A stretch of 64,000 bases of DNA from JANQPX01 sp051010395 (GTDB lineage: Bacteria; Pseudomonadota; Alphaproteobacteria; Geminicoccales; Geminicoccaceae), in NCBI GenBank assembly GCA_051010395.1, contig JBPCVQ010000308.1, positions 1 to 64,000 of the forward strand. The letters are read 5' to 3'. The translations under genes and the position numbers were made by a program. Every line of letters begins with the position of its first letter. Position 1 is the first letter of the stretch. The notes below the pieces were generated by a model. That model saw nothing but the letters and a program-made list of their open reading frames with translations, was not told the DNA's origin and did not search any database. Below, in pieces: positions 17,626-26,377 of the stretch.

Positions 17626-18504
17626 TTGCAGGCAGCGATCGTAACGGGTGCCGACCACGGCTATTTCCCTTTGATGCACGCCCTCCTGCAAACCCTCGAT
17701 CGCACCCGCGTCGATCCAGCCTGCCGTCTGTTGGTCCTCGATTTTGGTTTGATGCCTGACGAACGAGCTGCCGTCGATGCCCTCGCTGACGAGGTGGTTC
17801 GACCAAATTGGTGGTTTGATGTGCCCGACCACCTCCGCCTTCCGCGCAATCTAGGCTACGCAGCGCGACCGATGATCCCCGATTATTTTCCGAGTTACGA
17901 TGTCTATCTCTGGCTTGATGCCGACATCTCGGTGCAAAATTGCCAATTCGCCGATGATTTCTTGCGGTCAGCGAGTGAAGGGGGCCTTGCCATCGTCGAG
18001 GAGGCCGATCCTTCTTATCGAACCGAACTCTATGCCCTCAAATGGCGCATCGGCAACGCCTTTCGTTGCTTCGGGGCCGTCGATGGGCTCAAGCTTTGCC
18101 TGGGACGGCAGATCAACTCAGGCGCATTTGCCCTCCGCGCCGATGCACCGCATTGGGCAGCGTGGCGGCAACACTACCGAAACGCCGTCATGCGCGCTGG
18201 GCGAGCCAATCTCGATCAGCATGCGCTCATGGCGACGCTCTGTCTGGACAAGCTCCCCGCATCATATCTGAACAGCACGAAAAATTGGATCTGCGCGCGC
18301 AGCCAGCCAATATGGGACCATGATCGTCAGTCATTCTGCCGTCCCTCACCTCCCTTCGAGCCGATCAGCGTATTGCATTTGGCGGGCCGGCAGAAAAGAG
18401 GCATTCGTGAGATCAAAACACGGTGCGGTGGCATTAAAGCCATGCCTCTTAGTTACGCCAGCTCCCCGGAGAGTGCCTTCGAAGCCGAAGCCGTCAGCGC
18501 ATGA
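17626..18504 (+). CDS. GT8-like glycosyltransferase
   Basis: 292 residues, no signal peptide. The start QAAIVTGADHGYFPLMHALLQTL, the VYLWLDADISVQNC metal-binding DxD motif and a late HLAGRQKR resemble glycosyltransferase family 8-type GT-A enzymes. Donor and acceptor are unknown. The start chosen is TTG at 17626, because CGGAG lies seven bases before it and it sets the usual N-terminus. A GTG at 17584 adds 14 codons that look unlike a GT start. It is convergent with hpnM, 19 bp away; a link to hopanoid glycosylation is only a guess. Confidence 0.7.
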   Translation: MQAAIVTGADHGYFPLMHALLQTLDRTRVDPACRLLVLDFGLMPDERAAVDALADEVVRPNWWFDVPDHLRLPRNLGYAARPMIPDYFPSYDVYLWLDADISVQNCQFADDFLRSASEGGLAIVEEADPSYRTELYALKWRIGNAFRCFGAVDGLKLCLGRQINSGAFALRADAPHWAAWRQHYRNAVMRAGRANLDQHALMATLCLDKLPASYLNSTKNWICARSQPIWDHDRQSFCRPSPPFEPISVLHLAGRQKRGIREIKTRCGGIKAMPLSYASSPESAFEAEAVSA

Positions 18505-18523
18505 TTGACGCCATCAATCCAAA

Positions 18524-19171
18524 TCAACCGTCAGCGCCAAGCTCGGCGATGCGCTGGTCAAGGGCCGTGATCAGGTCCTCGTAACCACCATTCTTCAATA
18601 CGGCCGAAAACTCTGCGCGCTGCCGCGCCAACTCGGAAAATTTTCCGTCCAACATCACATCGATGATGCGCCAGTCGTCAGCGTCGGCGTCGGCCTTTGC
18701 CCTCAGAACGAAATTCAGCCCGACCTCAGGATCATCCGGGCGAATGATGCGATCATCGACGATCACGGTGTCACGCGGCCCCGGTTTCTGACCCAAAATT
18801 TCGAAACGTTCGCCACTGTAACCATCGAAGCGCGCTGCAAAGGTTGCAATACTCATTCGGCTGAAACGCTCCACCAAATCGGAACGTTCCGGCCCATCGA
18901 GAGTGTTCCAAGTACGCCCGACCGCGATCTTGGCCATGAAGGTAAAATCGAAGGCCGAACGCAGGACTGGGTCCAGTTTCTCGTACCGCCCTTGATAACC
19001 GAGTGCGTCTGCGGATTGCATGACGTCGAGGAGCGTCGTATTTACCCTTTGTACTACGGCTTGCACGCCGCTGTCGTCCGTCGCGGCGTAAGCCGATTTG
19101 ACGGCAAACATCAACATCACCGCCAGAATGACGGCAAAAGGCCCTCGGCTCCTATGCGTTCTACGCCCCAT
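18524..19171 (-). CDS. hpnM: MlaC/Ttg2D-family periplasmic lipid-binding protein, HpnM-type
   Basis: 215 residues with a signal peptide (about 1-29, ending KSAYA). The body has the MlaC fold signature: TLLDVMQSADALGYQGRYEKLDPVLRSAFDFTFMAKIAVGRTW, VERFSRMSIATFAARFDGYSGERF, and DDWRIIDVMLDGKFSELARQRAEFSAVLKNGGYEDLITALD. The family carries phospholipids across the periplasm. Next to hpnN and hpnA the hopanoid-associated subtype HpnM is likely. It is divergent from hpnN with 134 bp between them and a perfect inverted repeat 16 bp upstream of the start. Confidence 0.85.
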   Translation of the reverse strand: MGRRTHRSRGPFAVILAVMLMFAVKSAYAATDDSGVQAVVQRVNTTLLDVMQSADALGYQGRYEKLDPVLRSAFDFTFMAKIAVGRTWNTLDGPERSDLVERFSRMSIATFAARFDGYSGERFEILGQKPGPRDTVIVDDRIIRPDDPEVGLNFVLRAKADADADDWRIIDVMLDGKFSELARQRAEFSAVLKNGGYEDLITALDQRIAELGADG

Positions 19172-19186
19172 TACGGCACCTCAATC

Positions 19187-19206
19187 GAGACAAAGGAATT
19201 TGTCTC
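19187..19206. promoter_or_regulatory. Inverted repeat between hpnM and hpnN, operator candidate
   Basis: GAGACAAA-GGAA-TTTGTCTC is a perfect 8-bp-arm inverted repeat 16 bp upstream of the hpnM start, in the divergent hpnM/hpnN gap. Its place suits a regulator site controlling hpnM or both genes. The following CTTTTT could also make it a hairpin on the plus strand, but no gene ends there. Confidence 0.4.
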
Positions 19207-19305
19207 CTTTTTCATACGGCCGCGAGGTCCATCACCCCAAAGAGATAGGAGCGATAGCACGATCCGACCCATTTCAGAAGGTAGCCCCACAAGGCTGAAC
19301 CCAGA

Positions 19306-21909
19306 ATGACCAACAAAAAGCGACGTCAGCCTCGGTCGATCCATATCGACAGCCTCTCCAGGCACCCCTTCACGATCCTCGTCGCTCTGCTGCTGCTCAC
19401 GGTGGCATCGCTGGTCTATAGCGCCAATAACCTCCGGATCAATACCGATACCACTGACATGATTTCGGCCGACGTGCCGTTTCGGCAGAATCATATCGCG
19501 CTACAGCACGCCTTTCCCGCATTCAAGGAAACGATTGTTGCGGTCATCGACGGCGACAGTCCTGAGGAAAGCGAGGAGGCAGCAACGGCTCTGGCCAAAG
19601 CAATGGCCGCCGAAGACCAGTATTTTTCCAAGGTCGAGCTTCCTGGGAGCGGACCGTTTTTCGAGCAGCATGGTCTCCTCTATCTCGATATCGATGCACT
19701 GACAGCACTGGGCGATCGCCTGGCTGCAGCACAGCCGCTCCTGGCCGCGCTCGCTGCAGATCCTAATCTCGGGGGCTTCTCCGACTTCCTTCGCCTAGCG
19801 CTGGAGCAAAGAGATGGCCCAGAAATTCCTGAGCCGCTCGATCGACTGTTCGAAAAACTCGCCGAAGTTGCCGAGGCCGCGCGAGACAATCAGCCAAAGA
19901 CTCTCTCATGGCAAGACCAGCTTGGCCAAAACCCGGCTCGCGGCGGCAAACGGCGCCTCCTGATCGCAGAGCCAGCGATCGACTACGGCTCGCTGGCGCC
20001 GGCAGAGGGAGCGATCCAAGCGACCAGAGATATTGCGAAAAGGCTTGGCATCAATCAGGAGGGCGGCCCGACGATGCGCCTTACCGGCTCTGCGGCCATC
20101 GAGCATGAGGAGCTCCAAACGGTGAGCAGCGGTGCGCTTTGGGCCGGTCTCTCGGCGACAGCAGGTGTTGCGTTCCTTCTCGTCTTCGGTCTGGGCTCGA
20201 TCCGGCTGATCATTGCCACGCTCGTGACATTGCTGGCTGGGCTGATCATCACCGCTGGCCTGGCAACGCTTCTGATCGGCCAGCTGAACCTGATTTCGGT
20301 GACCTTCGCCGTCTTGTTCGTTGGCCTCGGCGTCGATTTCGGTATTCATCTCTGCCTTCGATACAAGGAAGAAGTCCAGCTCCGCTTCGCCCATGGCGAT
20401 GCATTGGAGCATGCCATCAATTCCGTCCGCCGACCGCTTAGCCTGAGCGCTATCTGCGCCGGCCTTGGCTTCATCGCCTTCGTGCCGACCGATTACCAGG
20501 GCCTTGCCGAACTTGGCATCATCTCGGCAACCGGCATGGCTGTAGCATGGACGACAAGCCTTTTGCTCTTGCCCGCCCTCCTCCATCTGATGCCCCTCAA
20601 GATAGACAATCAAAAGCTCGCTCTACCTGCCGCCACACCGGCCTGGGCTGAACGCTATGCCAGCAGCATTCTCGGCATTACGGTGATTGCCGCGGTTTCG
20701 CTGGTGCCGATGCTTCCGCGCGTCACGTTCGATTTCAATCCGCTCAATCTAAAGGACCCAAACAGCGAATCGGTGGCGGCATTTCTCGATCTCGAACGTA
20801 ACCCCGACACCGCCACCAACGTCATCAGCGTTCTTACCTCTGACCTTGATGAGGCGGAGCGAACGGCGGAGAAGCTCCGGCAGACTGCAGGGATCGGCGA
20901 CGTCATCACGCTTTCGAGCTTCGTGCCGACCGATCAAATGGAAAAGCTCGATCTGATTGACGGCATGGCCTTCTTTTTAGGTTCGCTTGCCCCTTCCACT
21001 GACGCAGCGATCAGCGATGCCGAGCGAAAGGCTGCCTTCGATCAGCTGCTCACAAGCCTCGAACAAGCCAACCCCGAGGAAGAGAGTGGTGCTAATCGGC
21101 TTTTCGAAAGTCTGAGCGAGCTCGGATCCACGACCAAGGGTCCGGACGGCCCGACCCTTCTCGATCTCGAAATGCGTCTGACACGCTATCTCCCGAACCT
21201 TCTCGCCAGGCTCGATCGCGCGCTGCAGGCTGGCGAAGTCAGTCTGGAGAGCCTGCCACCAAGCCTGCGTGAGGACTGGGTCAACGAGGCCGGCGAAGCC
21301 AAGGTTTTAGCAAAACCTGCCATCGGCATTCACGACAACCGTTCGCTTCAGCGCTTTGCCGATGCAGCGCTCGGCGCCGCGCCGAGCGCCACCGGCACAC
21401 CTGTGATCATCACGGAGGCCGGACGCGTGGTCGTCGGCGCGTTCATCGAAGCTTCCGCTATCGCTTTGTCCCTGATCACCCTCATCCTGATCGTTGTCCT
21501 CAGGCGCCCGGTGGATGTTCTTCTGGTCCTGATCCCGCTGGCACTCGCCATCCTGTTCACCGCGGGAACGTCGGTGTTCCTCGGCCTTGAGCTGAACTTC
21601 GCTAATGTCATCGTACTGCCACTGCTTCTTGGCCTTGGCGTCAGCGGTGCGATCCATGTGGTGATGCGCAGACGGGCGATGCAGATATCCGAAGCCCTCT
21701 CCGGGCCAGTCAGCACACCGCGCGCCGTTCTTTTCAGCGCGCTCACCACCATCGCATCCTTTGGCTCGCTCGCCATCTCACCGCATCCAGGCATGGCCAG
21801 CATGGGCCTGCTCTTGACCGTGGCCATTCTCTGGAGCCTAGTCTGCACCCTCGTCATCCTGCCAGCGCTGTTCGCGCTCATCGAACCCTTTCGAGCGACC
21901 ACACCATGA
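19306..21909 (+). CDS. hpnN: Hopanoid transporter HpnN, RND/MMPL family
   Basis: 867 residues, typical length. TM1 (about 20-40, FTILVALLLLTVASLVYSANNLRI) is followed by a large periplasmic domain and a helix cluster at about 270-430 containing FVGLGVDFGIHLCLRYKEEV. A second periplasmic domain and a final helix cluster (about 705-860) with LLGLGVSGAIHVVMRRRAM complete the two-repeat RND layout. The hopanoid-associated subfamily moves hopanoids to the outer membrane. Its stop overlaps the hpnA start (ATGA), so the two genes are coupled. Cyclase and prenyl-synthase genes of the pathway are not in the window. Confidence 0.93.
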   Translation: MTNKKRRQPRSIHIDSLSRHPFTILVALLLLTVASLVYSANNLRINTDTTDMISADVPFRQNHIALQHAFPAFKETIVAVIDGDSPEESEEAATALAKAMAAEDQYFSKVELPGSGPFFEQHGLLYLDIDALTALGDRLAAAQPLLAALAADPNLGGFSDFLRLALEQRDGPEIPEPLDRLFEKLAEVAEAARDNQPKTLSWQDQLGQNPARGGKRRLLIAEPAIDYGSLAPAEGAIQATRDIAKRLGINQEGGPTMRLTGSAAIEHEELQTVSSGALWAGLSATAGVAFLLVFGLGSIRLIIATLVTLLAGLIITAGLATLLIGQLNLISVTFAVLFVGLGVDFGIHLCLRYKEEVQLRFAHGDALEHAINSVRRPLSLSAICAGLGFIAFVPTDYQGLAELGIISATGMAVAWTTSLLLLPALLHLMPLKIDNQKLALPAATPAWAERYASSILGITVIAAVSLVPMLPRVTFDFNPLNLKDPNSESVAAFLDLERNPDTATNVISVLTSDLDEAERTAEKLRQTAGIGDVITLSSFVPTDQMEKLDLIDGMAFFLGSLAPSTDAAISDAERKAAFDQLLTSLEQANPEEESGANRLFESLSELGSTTKGPDGPTLLDLEMRLTRYLPNLLARLDRALQAGEVSLESLPPSLREDWVNEAGEAKVLAKPAIGIHDNRSLQRFADAALGAAPSATGTPVIITEAGRVVVGAFIEASAIALSLITLILIVVLRRPVDVLLVLIPLALAILFTAGTSVFLGLELNFANVIVLPLLLGLGVSGAIHVVMRRRAMQISEALSGPVSTPRAVLFSALTTIASFGSLAISPHPGMASMGLLLTVAILWSLVCTLVILPALFALIEPFRATTP

Positions 21910-22904
21910 CCGTTCTGGTGACCGGCGGCACAGGATTCGTCGGCTCGGCAGTCATCCGATCGCTCCTTAAACGGGGTGATGAGGTCCGCGCCATGACGAG
22001 GGCCAGTAGTGACCCTGCTCTGCTCGATGGCCTCGACGTCGAGGTGGTGCATGCCGACCTCGACGACCCCGAAAGCCTGCGGAAAGCCGTTTCGGGCTGC
22101 AGCACACTCTTTCATGTCGCTGCGGACTACCGGCTATGGGTCCCGGAGCCGGATGCGATCTACCGCACCAATGTCGAGGGTACGCGCGCCTTGATGCGCG
22201 CTGCGGCCGAAGCCGGCGTCGAGCGTATTGTCTACACCAGCAGCGTCGCCACCCTCGGTCTCCATGGCGACGCCCGGCCCGCTGACGAGGAAACGCCATC
22301 CTCTATCGAGGATATGGTCGGTCACTACAAACGCTCGAAATTTCTTGCGGAACAAGCCGTGCAGGCACTGATCGATGACGAAGATCTGCCCGCGGTCATC
22401 GTCAATCCGTCGGCACCGGTCGGCCCTAGAGACATCAAGCCAACGCCGACCGGCCGCCTGATCCTCGATCTGGCAAGAGGCCGTCTGCCTGCCTATGTCG
22501 ATACCGGCCTCAACGTCGTCCATGTCGAGGATGTGGCCGCCGGCCATTTGCTGGCGTTCGACAAGGGGCGGGTCGGCGAGCGCTATATTCTCGGTGGCGA
22601 GAACCTGCATCTCGGCGAGATTGCAGGAATGGTCGCCACCCTTGCCGGCGTCAAAGCGCCGAAACTCAAGCTGCCAATCGGCCCGCTGATGCCGCTCGCC
22701 CACGTCATCGAAACGATCTGGCGACTCACACGGCGGACAAGCGAGCCGTTCATCACAACCGATGGCCTGCGCATGGCCCGAAAGCTGATGTTCTTCACGT
22801 CAGCCAAGGCCGAACGTGAACTCGGCTACAGCCCAAGGCCCGCCATCGAAGCCTTCAAAGACGCCATTATGTGGTATGACCACTTCATTGGATTTCGACC
22901 GTAA
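21906..22904 (+). CDS. hpnA: Hopanoid-associated sugar epimerase HpnA
   Basis: 332 residues, extended SDR. Rossmann motif TGGTGFVGSAVIRSLL at the N-terminus, HVAADYRLWVPEPDAIYRTNVEGTRALMRAA typical of HpnA, and an active-site YKRSK (GHYKRSKFLAEQ). It is thought to act on the sugar head group of hopanoids. It is coupled to hpnN by ATGA overlap. The last 11 codons (MWYDHFIGFRP) are read from the left end of a dispersed repeat starting at 22871, so the natural C-terminus seems replaced by repeat-encoded residues; the catalytic domain is complete before that. Confidence 0.92.
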   Translation: MTVLVTGGTGFVGSAVIRSLLKRGDEVRAMTRASSDPALLDGLDVEVVHADLDDPESLRKAVSGCSTLFHVAADYRLWVPEPDAIYRTNVEGTRALMRAAAEAGVERIVYTSSVATLGLHGDARPADEETPSSIEDMVGHYKRSKFLAEQAVQALIDDEDLPAVIVNPSAPVGPRDIKPTPTGRLILDLARGRLPAYVDTGLNVVHVEDVAAGHLLAFDKGRVGERYILGGENLHLGEIAGMVATLAGVKAPKLKLPIGPLMPLAHVIETIWRLTRRTSEPFITTDGLRMARKLMFFTSAKAERELGYSPRPAIEAFKDAIMWYDHFIGFRP

Positions 22905-23043
22905 TCGTAGAATGCACCAGGCAACCCATGGGTATGCGTTCTCTTCTCTGACAAGACATCAGGAACGTCTGATCATCCCCACTACGAGCCCGCAAACCCG
23001 CCCCACAAACGACCGTGCCAAGCCAATGAAGTGGCTGCGCCAC
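22871..23043. repeat. Complete dispersed inverted-repeat element (MITE-like), copy at 22.9 kb
   Basis: The left end is GTGGTATGACCAC, then TTCATTGGATTTCGACCG. The right end, read inward on the minus strand, is GTGGCGCAGCCAC then TTCATTGGCTTGGCACGG. About 173 bp overall between two convergent genes. An inner near-palindrome, ATCAGGAACGTCTGAT, sits near the centre. The left end forms the tail of hpnA, and the right end touches the TAG stop of the SDR gene. Confidence 0.75.
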
Positions 23044-23798
23044 TATCCTCGGCCGATGTAAGGCATTTTGGTGGCCATAATGGTCATGAAGAGGACGTTG
23101 GCCTCGAGCGGCAGGCCAGCCATATGGAGAACGGCACGGCCGACCTCGTCGACATCCATCAGGGGCTCGGCAGCGATCTCGCCATTGGCCTGGGGCACCC
23201 CCTCGGCCATACGTGCCGCCATCGGGGTGAGGGCATTGCCGATGTCGATCTGACCGACGGCGATGTCATATTTTCGACCATCGAGCGATGCCGTCTTGGT
23301 GAGGCCGCCGACCGCATGCTTGGTCGAAGTATAGGCAGCGGAGTTCGGACGCGGCGCATAGGCTGACACCGACCCGTTGTTGATGATGCGTCCACCGCGC
23401 GGATCCTGGTTCTTCATCAGTTTGAAGGCCTCCTGGATGCAATAGAAAACGCCGGTCAGATTGACATCGACCACAGTCTGCCACTGCTCCGGCGTGACGT
23501 CCTCGAGAGGCGTTGCCGGATGATTGGAGCCTGCATTGTTGAAGACCACATCGAGACGGCCGAACGCTTTCTTGGTTTCGGCGAACAGGTTCTCGACGGA
23601 TGCCTTATCGCCGACATCAGTGGGCACGATGAGCGTCTTGGCCCCTGACGGCGCCGCATCCGCGGTTTCTTCGAGTGCCTCTTTTCGCCTGCCTGCCAGC
23701 GCCACGCTATAGCCGCCGCCCAAAAGCGCCAGGGCAGCGGAACGTCCAACACCGGATCCCGCACCGGTCACGATTGCAATCTTGCTCTTCAAACTCAT
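23043..23798 (-). CDS. SDR family NAD(P)-dependent oxidoreductase
   Basis: 251 residues. Classical SDR: TGAGSGVGRSAALALL cofactor motif, NNAG, and a catalytic Ser-Tyr-Lys set (NNGSVSAYAPRPNSAAYTSTKHAV). The start at 23798 has GAGGAGG upstream; the frame extends further but without family resemblance. Substrate unknown. It lies downstream of, and in the same direction as, the CoA ligase and hydrolase genes (148 bp gap), so it may act in the same acyl or aromatic degradation route. Its stop TAG (23043-23045) is part of the adjoining repeat end. Confidence 0.87.
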   Translation of the reverse strand: MSLKSKIAIVTGAGSGVGRSAALALLGGGYSVALAGRRKEALEETADAAPSGAKTLIVPTDVGDKASVENLFAETKKAFGRLDVVFNNAGSNHPATPLEDVTPEQWQTVVDVNLTGVFYCIQEAFKLMKNQDPRGGRIINNGSVSAYAPRPNSAAYTSTKHAVGGLTKTASLDGRKYDIAVGQIDIGNALTPMAARMAEGVPQANGEIAAEPLMDVDEVGRAVLHMAGLPLEANVLFMTIMATKMPYIGRG

Positions 23799-23946
23799 AG
23801 ACGCTCGCCCCTCCTCGATCAGATCGGACCGTCGGCAATGACGGCTGACATCCAGACTAGCCCAATTTCCGAAAAGGTCGATCCGCCGAGGCACTGCGGA
23901 CAGTCTTCACCTCTTATCTCCCGGGATCAGCGAGCAAAAAAGGCCA

Positions 23947-25512
23947 TCAAGATCCATCGTCAGCCTTCATCAAGGCCGCGCGCAGGCGATAACGAAGCAC
24001 CTTGCCGAGTGCACTCCTTGGCATAGCCTCGACAAAGCGCACCTCTTTCGGCCATTTGTAGCGTGCAATCCTGCCATTGAGGCTCTGCAACAATGTTTCA
24101 GCGTCGATTTTGGCGCCAGCCGCAAGCTGCACGACGGCAACCGGCACTTCGCCCCATATAGGGTCCGTGCGGCCGACGACGATCACCTCATCCACATCGG
24201 AGACCGCGGACAGCACGGCTTCGATTTCAGCTGGATAGATACGCTCGCTGCCAGACTTGATGAGATCATCCTTCCTTGCCTCAACAAAGAGATTACCGCC
24301 GTCATCGAGGCGACCGATATCGCCGGTCCGAAACCAGTCCTCGTGAAACGCCTCGTCGGTAGCCGAGGCATTGTTCCAATAGCCGGACATCACCTGCGGT
24401 CCGCGGATCTGAATTTCCCCCGGGACGCCCACCTCGGCCACCTTGCCGTCTTCGCTGATCACGCGCATCTCGCCGTGCTTTCCGACCTTGCCGGCCGATC
24501 CGATCGTCGAAAAGGCGTCATCAACCCTCTGATAGACGGCAATCGGTGCGGTTTCGGTCGTGCCATAGACCTGGGTGACGGGTATGTTGCGATCGTGGAA
24601 AACTTGAATCAGCGCCGTCGGCACCAGGGATGAGCCGGTGGCGATCTGGCGAAGGCTGGAAAGATCGGCTCCTTCGAACGCAGGATGGCCGATCAGCGCC
24701 CTCATCATCGCCGGCACCAGCACCGTATGAGCGGGCTTCGATTCAACGATGATCTCAAGAGCCTCGCCGGGATCGAAATGCGCTTCCAGCAGGACTTCCG
24801 CCCCCATCGCAAACGCCGGCAAGGTCTGGATATTGAGACCACCAACATGGAAAAGCGGCAAGGCGGAGAGGATGCGATCAGCGCCGGTTATCCTGTGCAT
24901 GTCGACGCTGTTCGCAGCATTCCAGCGAACTGCGTCTTGGGTCAGAACAGCCCCCTTGGCAAGACCGGTGGTGCCCGACGTGTAGACGATCAACAAAGCG
25001 CTGCTGGCGCCGCCAGTCGGGTTGGCGCCGCCAAACGGGTTGACGTGATCACCTCCGCTTGACAGCAATTCGTCGATGGGGAGCCAGCCTTGCTTCGAGA
25101 AATCCGACGCAATCAACCGTGAAGACATACCGTTCGCTGCGAAGGCTTCGAACCTTTCCGCAAAGGCCTCCTCGGCAATAAGCGCCGCCGGCTCGGCATC
25201 GGCGAGGATCGTCTGATGTTCGGGTGGTGCCAGGCGCCAGTTGATGGGCACGACGATTAGTGAAAGGCGTGCCGCAGCAAAAACGAGGGCCAGCAGATCA
25301 GGATGATTGCGCCCGATATAGGCGATGCGATCGCCGGGCTTGAGATCGAGCTGTTGAACCAGCCCGTGGACGAACCGGTCGATCCGGCCCGCAAAGGCAG
25401 CATAGCTCAGCGTCTCACCTCTAAAGGTCAGCGCGTTCCGCTCGCCATGCCTGTCCGCCTGTCGGTGAACCCAATCGCCAAGCGGCCAGGCGGTGGGATG
25501 ATCGATCGCCAT
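23947..25512 (-). CDS. Acyl-CoA synthetase / CoA ligase (AMP-binding, ANL superfamily)
   Basis: 521 residues. N-domain with the P-loop-like LLIVYTSGTTGLAKGAV (about 170), VYGTTETAPIAVY, the hinge WFRTGDIGRLDDGGNLFVEARKDDLIKSGSERIYPAEIE and the C-terminal catalytic Lys region RSALGKVLRYRLR. It should make acyl-AMP and then acyl-CoA; whether the substrate is a fatty or an aromatic acid cannot be told. The start at 25512 follows the upstream hydrolase stop by two bases, so the genes form an operon. A long frame extension beyond this start is antisense-like and rejected. Confidence 0.92.
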   Translation of the reverse strand: MAIDHPTAWPLGDWVHRQADRHGERNALTFRGETLSYAAFAGRIDRFVHGLVQQLDLKPGDRIAYIGRNHPDLLALVFAAARLSLIVVPINWRLAPPEHQTILADAEPAALIAEEAFAERFEAFAANGMSSRLIASDFSKQGWLPIDELLSSGGDHVNPFGGANPTGGASSALLIVYTSGTTGLAKGAVLTQDAVRWNAANSVDMHRITGADRILSALPLFHVGGLNIQTLPAFAMGAEVLLEAHFDPGEALEIIVESKPAHTVLVPAMMRALIGHPAFEGADLSSLRQIATGSSLVPTALIQVFHDRNIPVTQVYGTTETAPIAVYQRVDDAFSTIGSAGKVGKHGEMRVISEDGKVAEVGVPGEIQIRGPQVMSGYWNNASATDEAFHEDWFRTGDIGRLDDGGNLFVEARKDDLIKSGSERIYPAEIEAVLSAVSDVDEVIVVGRTDPIWGEVPVAVVQLAAGAKIDAETLLQSLNGRIARYKWPKEVRFVEAMPRSALGKVLRYRLRAALMKADDGS

Positions 25513-25514
25513 GG

Positions 25515-26312
25515 TCAGTGGGCGACCAGTGCTTTCAAGAAATCGCCGAGCAGGCGATTGAAGGCTTCCGGCCGCTCCAGATGCACCAGATGGCCACTGC
25601 CTTCGAGTACCTTGAGGCGCGCATCCGGCATCGCCTCGGCCATCCGCCGCATCGTCCTTGGCGGGGCGACCGGATCTATCTCGCCCGCGATCAGAAGAGT
25701 GGGTGTGTGAATGTCGGCAAGCGCCGCCTCCTGATCGAAGCCGGCCAGGCATTTGATGGCGGCGCGATATCCGGCCTCCGGTACCGCCGCCATGCTCAAG
25801 ATCGCCTGTTCCAGCCCTTTGGGATCGAGCTCGTCGCCGATAAGTCCCTTGACCAGCTTGGGTGCGAGCTCGGCCATCGAGGCGCCACGATCGAGCGGTC
25901 CTAGGCGCTGCTCGATAAAGCTTTTCCGCCAATCCGCATCCGGCTCGCCACCGGCGCGCCTGCCGAAGGCGGCGCTGGTGGCCGAAAGCGTGAGGGATCG
26001 CAGCCGTTCTGGATGGGCAAGCGCAAAGGCCTGGGCGATCATGCCGCCCAGCGAATGGCCGACCAGATGCGTCTTTTGCACCGAGAGGCGGTCGAGCAGC
26101 ACGGAGACGGCGTCGACCAAGGCAGGAAAGGTCATATCGACCAGAGGCGCACTATCGCCATAGCCCGGCATATCCCACGCGATTACGCGGTAATCGCCGG
26201 AAAACCCGTCGAGCTGCGGACGCCAGCTTTCAGCATCACCACCGATCCCGTGGAGAAAAACCAGCGGCATGCCCTCATCACCGGCGATTTGAAAGGCAAT
26301 CCAGTTGCTCAA
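25515..26312 (-). CDS. Alpha/beta hydrolase (3-oxoadipate enol-lactonase-like)
   Basis: 265 residues. Oxyanion region FLHGIGGDAESW, nucleophile Ser87 in GHSLGG, an acid Asp in LLIAGEIDPVAPP and His in GSGHLVHLERPEAF complete the triad. The sequence resembles the PcaD-type lactonases and related esterases, which fits neighbouring CoA-thioester and aromatic genes, but the substrate is open. The start is TTG at 26312 (MSNWIAFQIAG); the ribosome-binding site (GAGG) lies rather far upstream. It is cotranscribed with the CoA ligase. Confidence 0.85.
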   Translation of the reverse strand: MSNWIAFQIAGDEGMPLVFLHGIGGDAESWRPQLDGFSGDYRVIAWDMPGYGDSAPLVDMTFPALVDAVSVLLDRLSVQKTHLVGHSLGGMIAQAFALAHPERLRSLTLSATSAAFGRRAGGEPDADWRKSFIEQRLGPLDRGASMAELAPKLVKGLIGDELDPKGLEQAILSMAAVPEAGYRAAIKCLAGFDQEAALADIHTPTLLIAGEIDPVAPPRTMRRMAEAMPDARLKVLEGSGHLVHLERPEAFNRLLGDFLKALVAH

Positions 26313-26377
26313 GCGATCGATCCTCGTTTCATGCGACCCATTCCCAGCGAAGGAGGGCGGATCCGGTGGCTACCACG

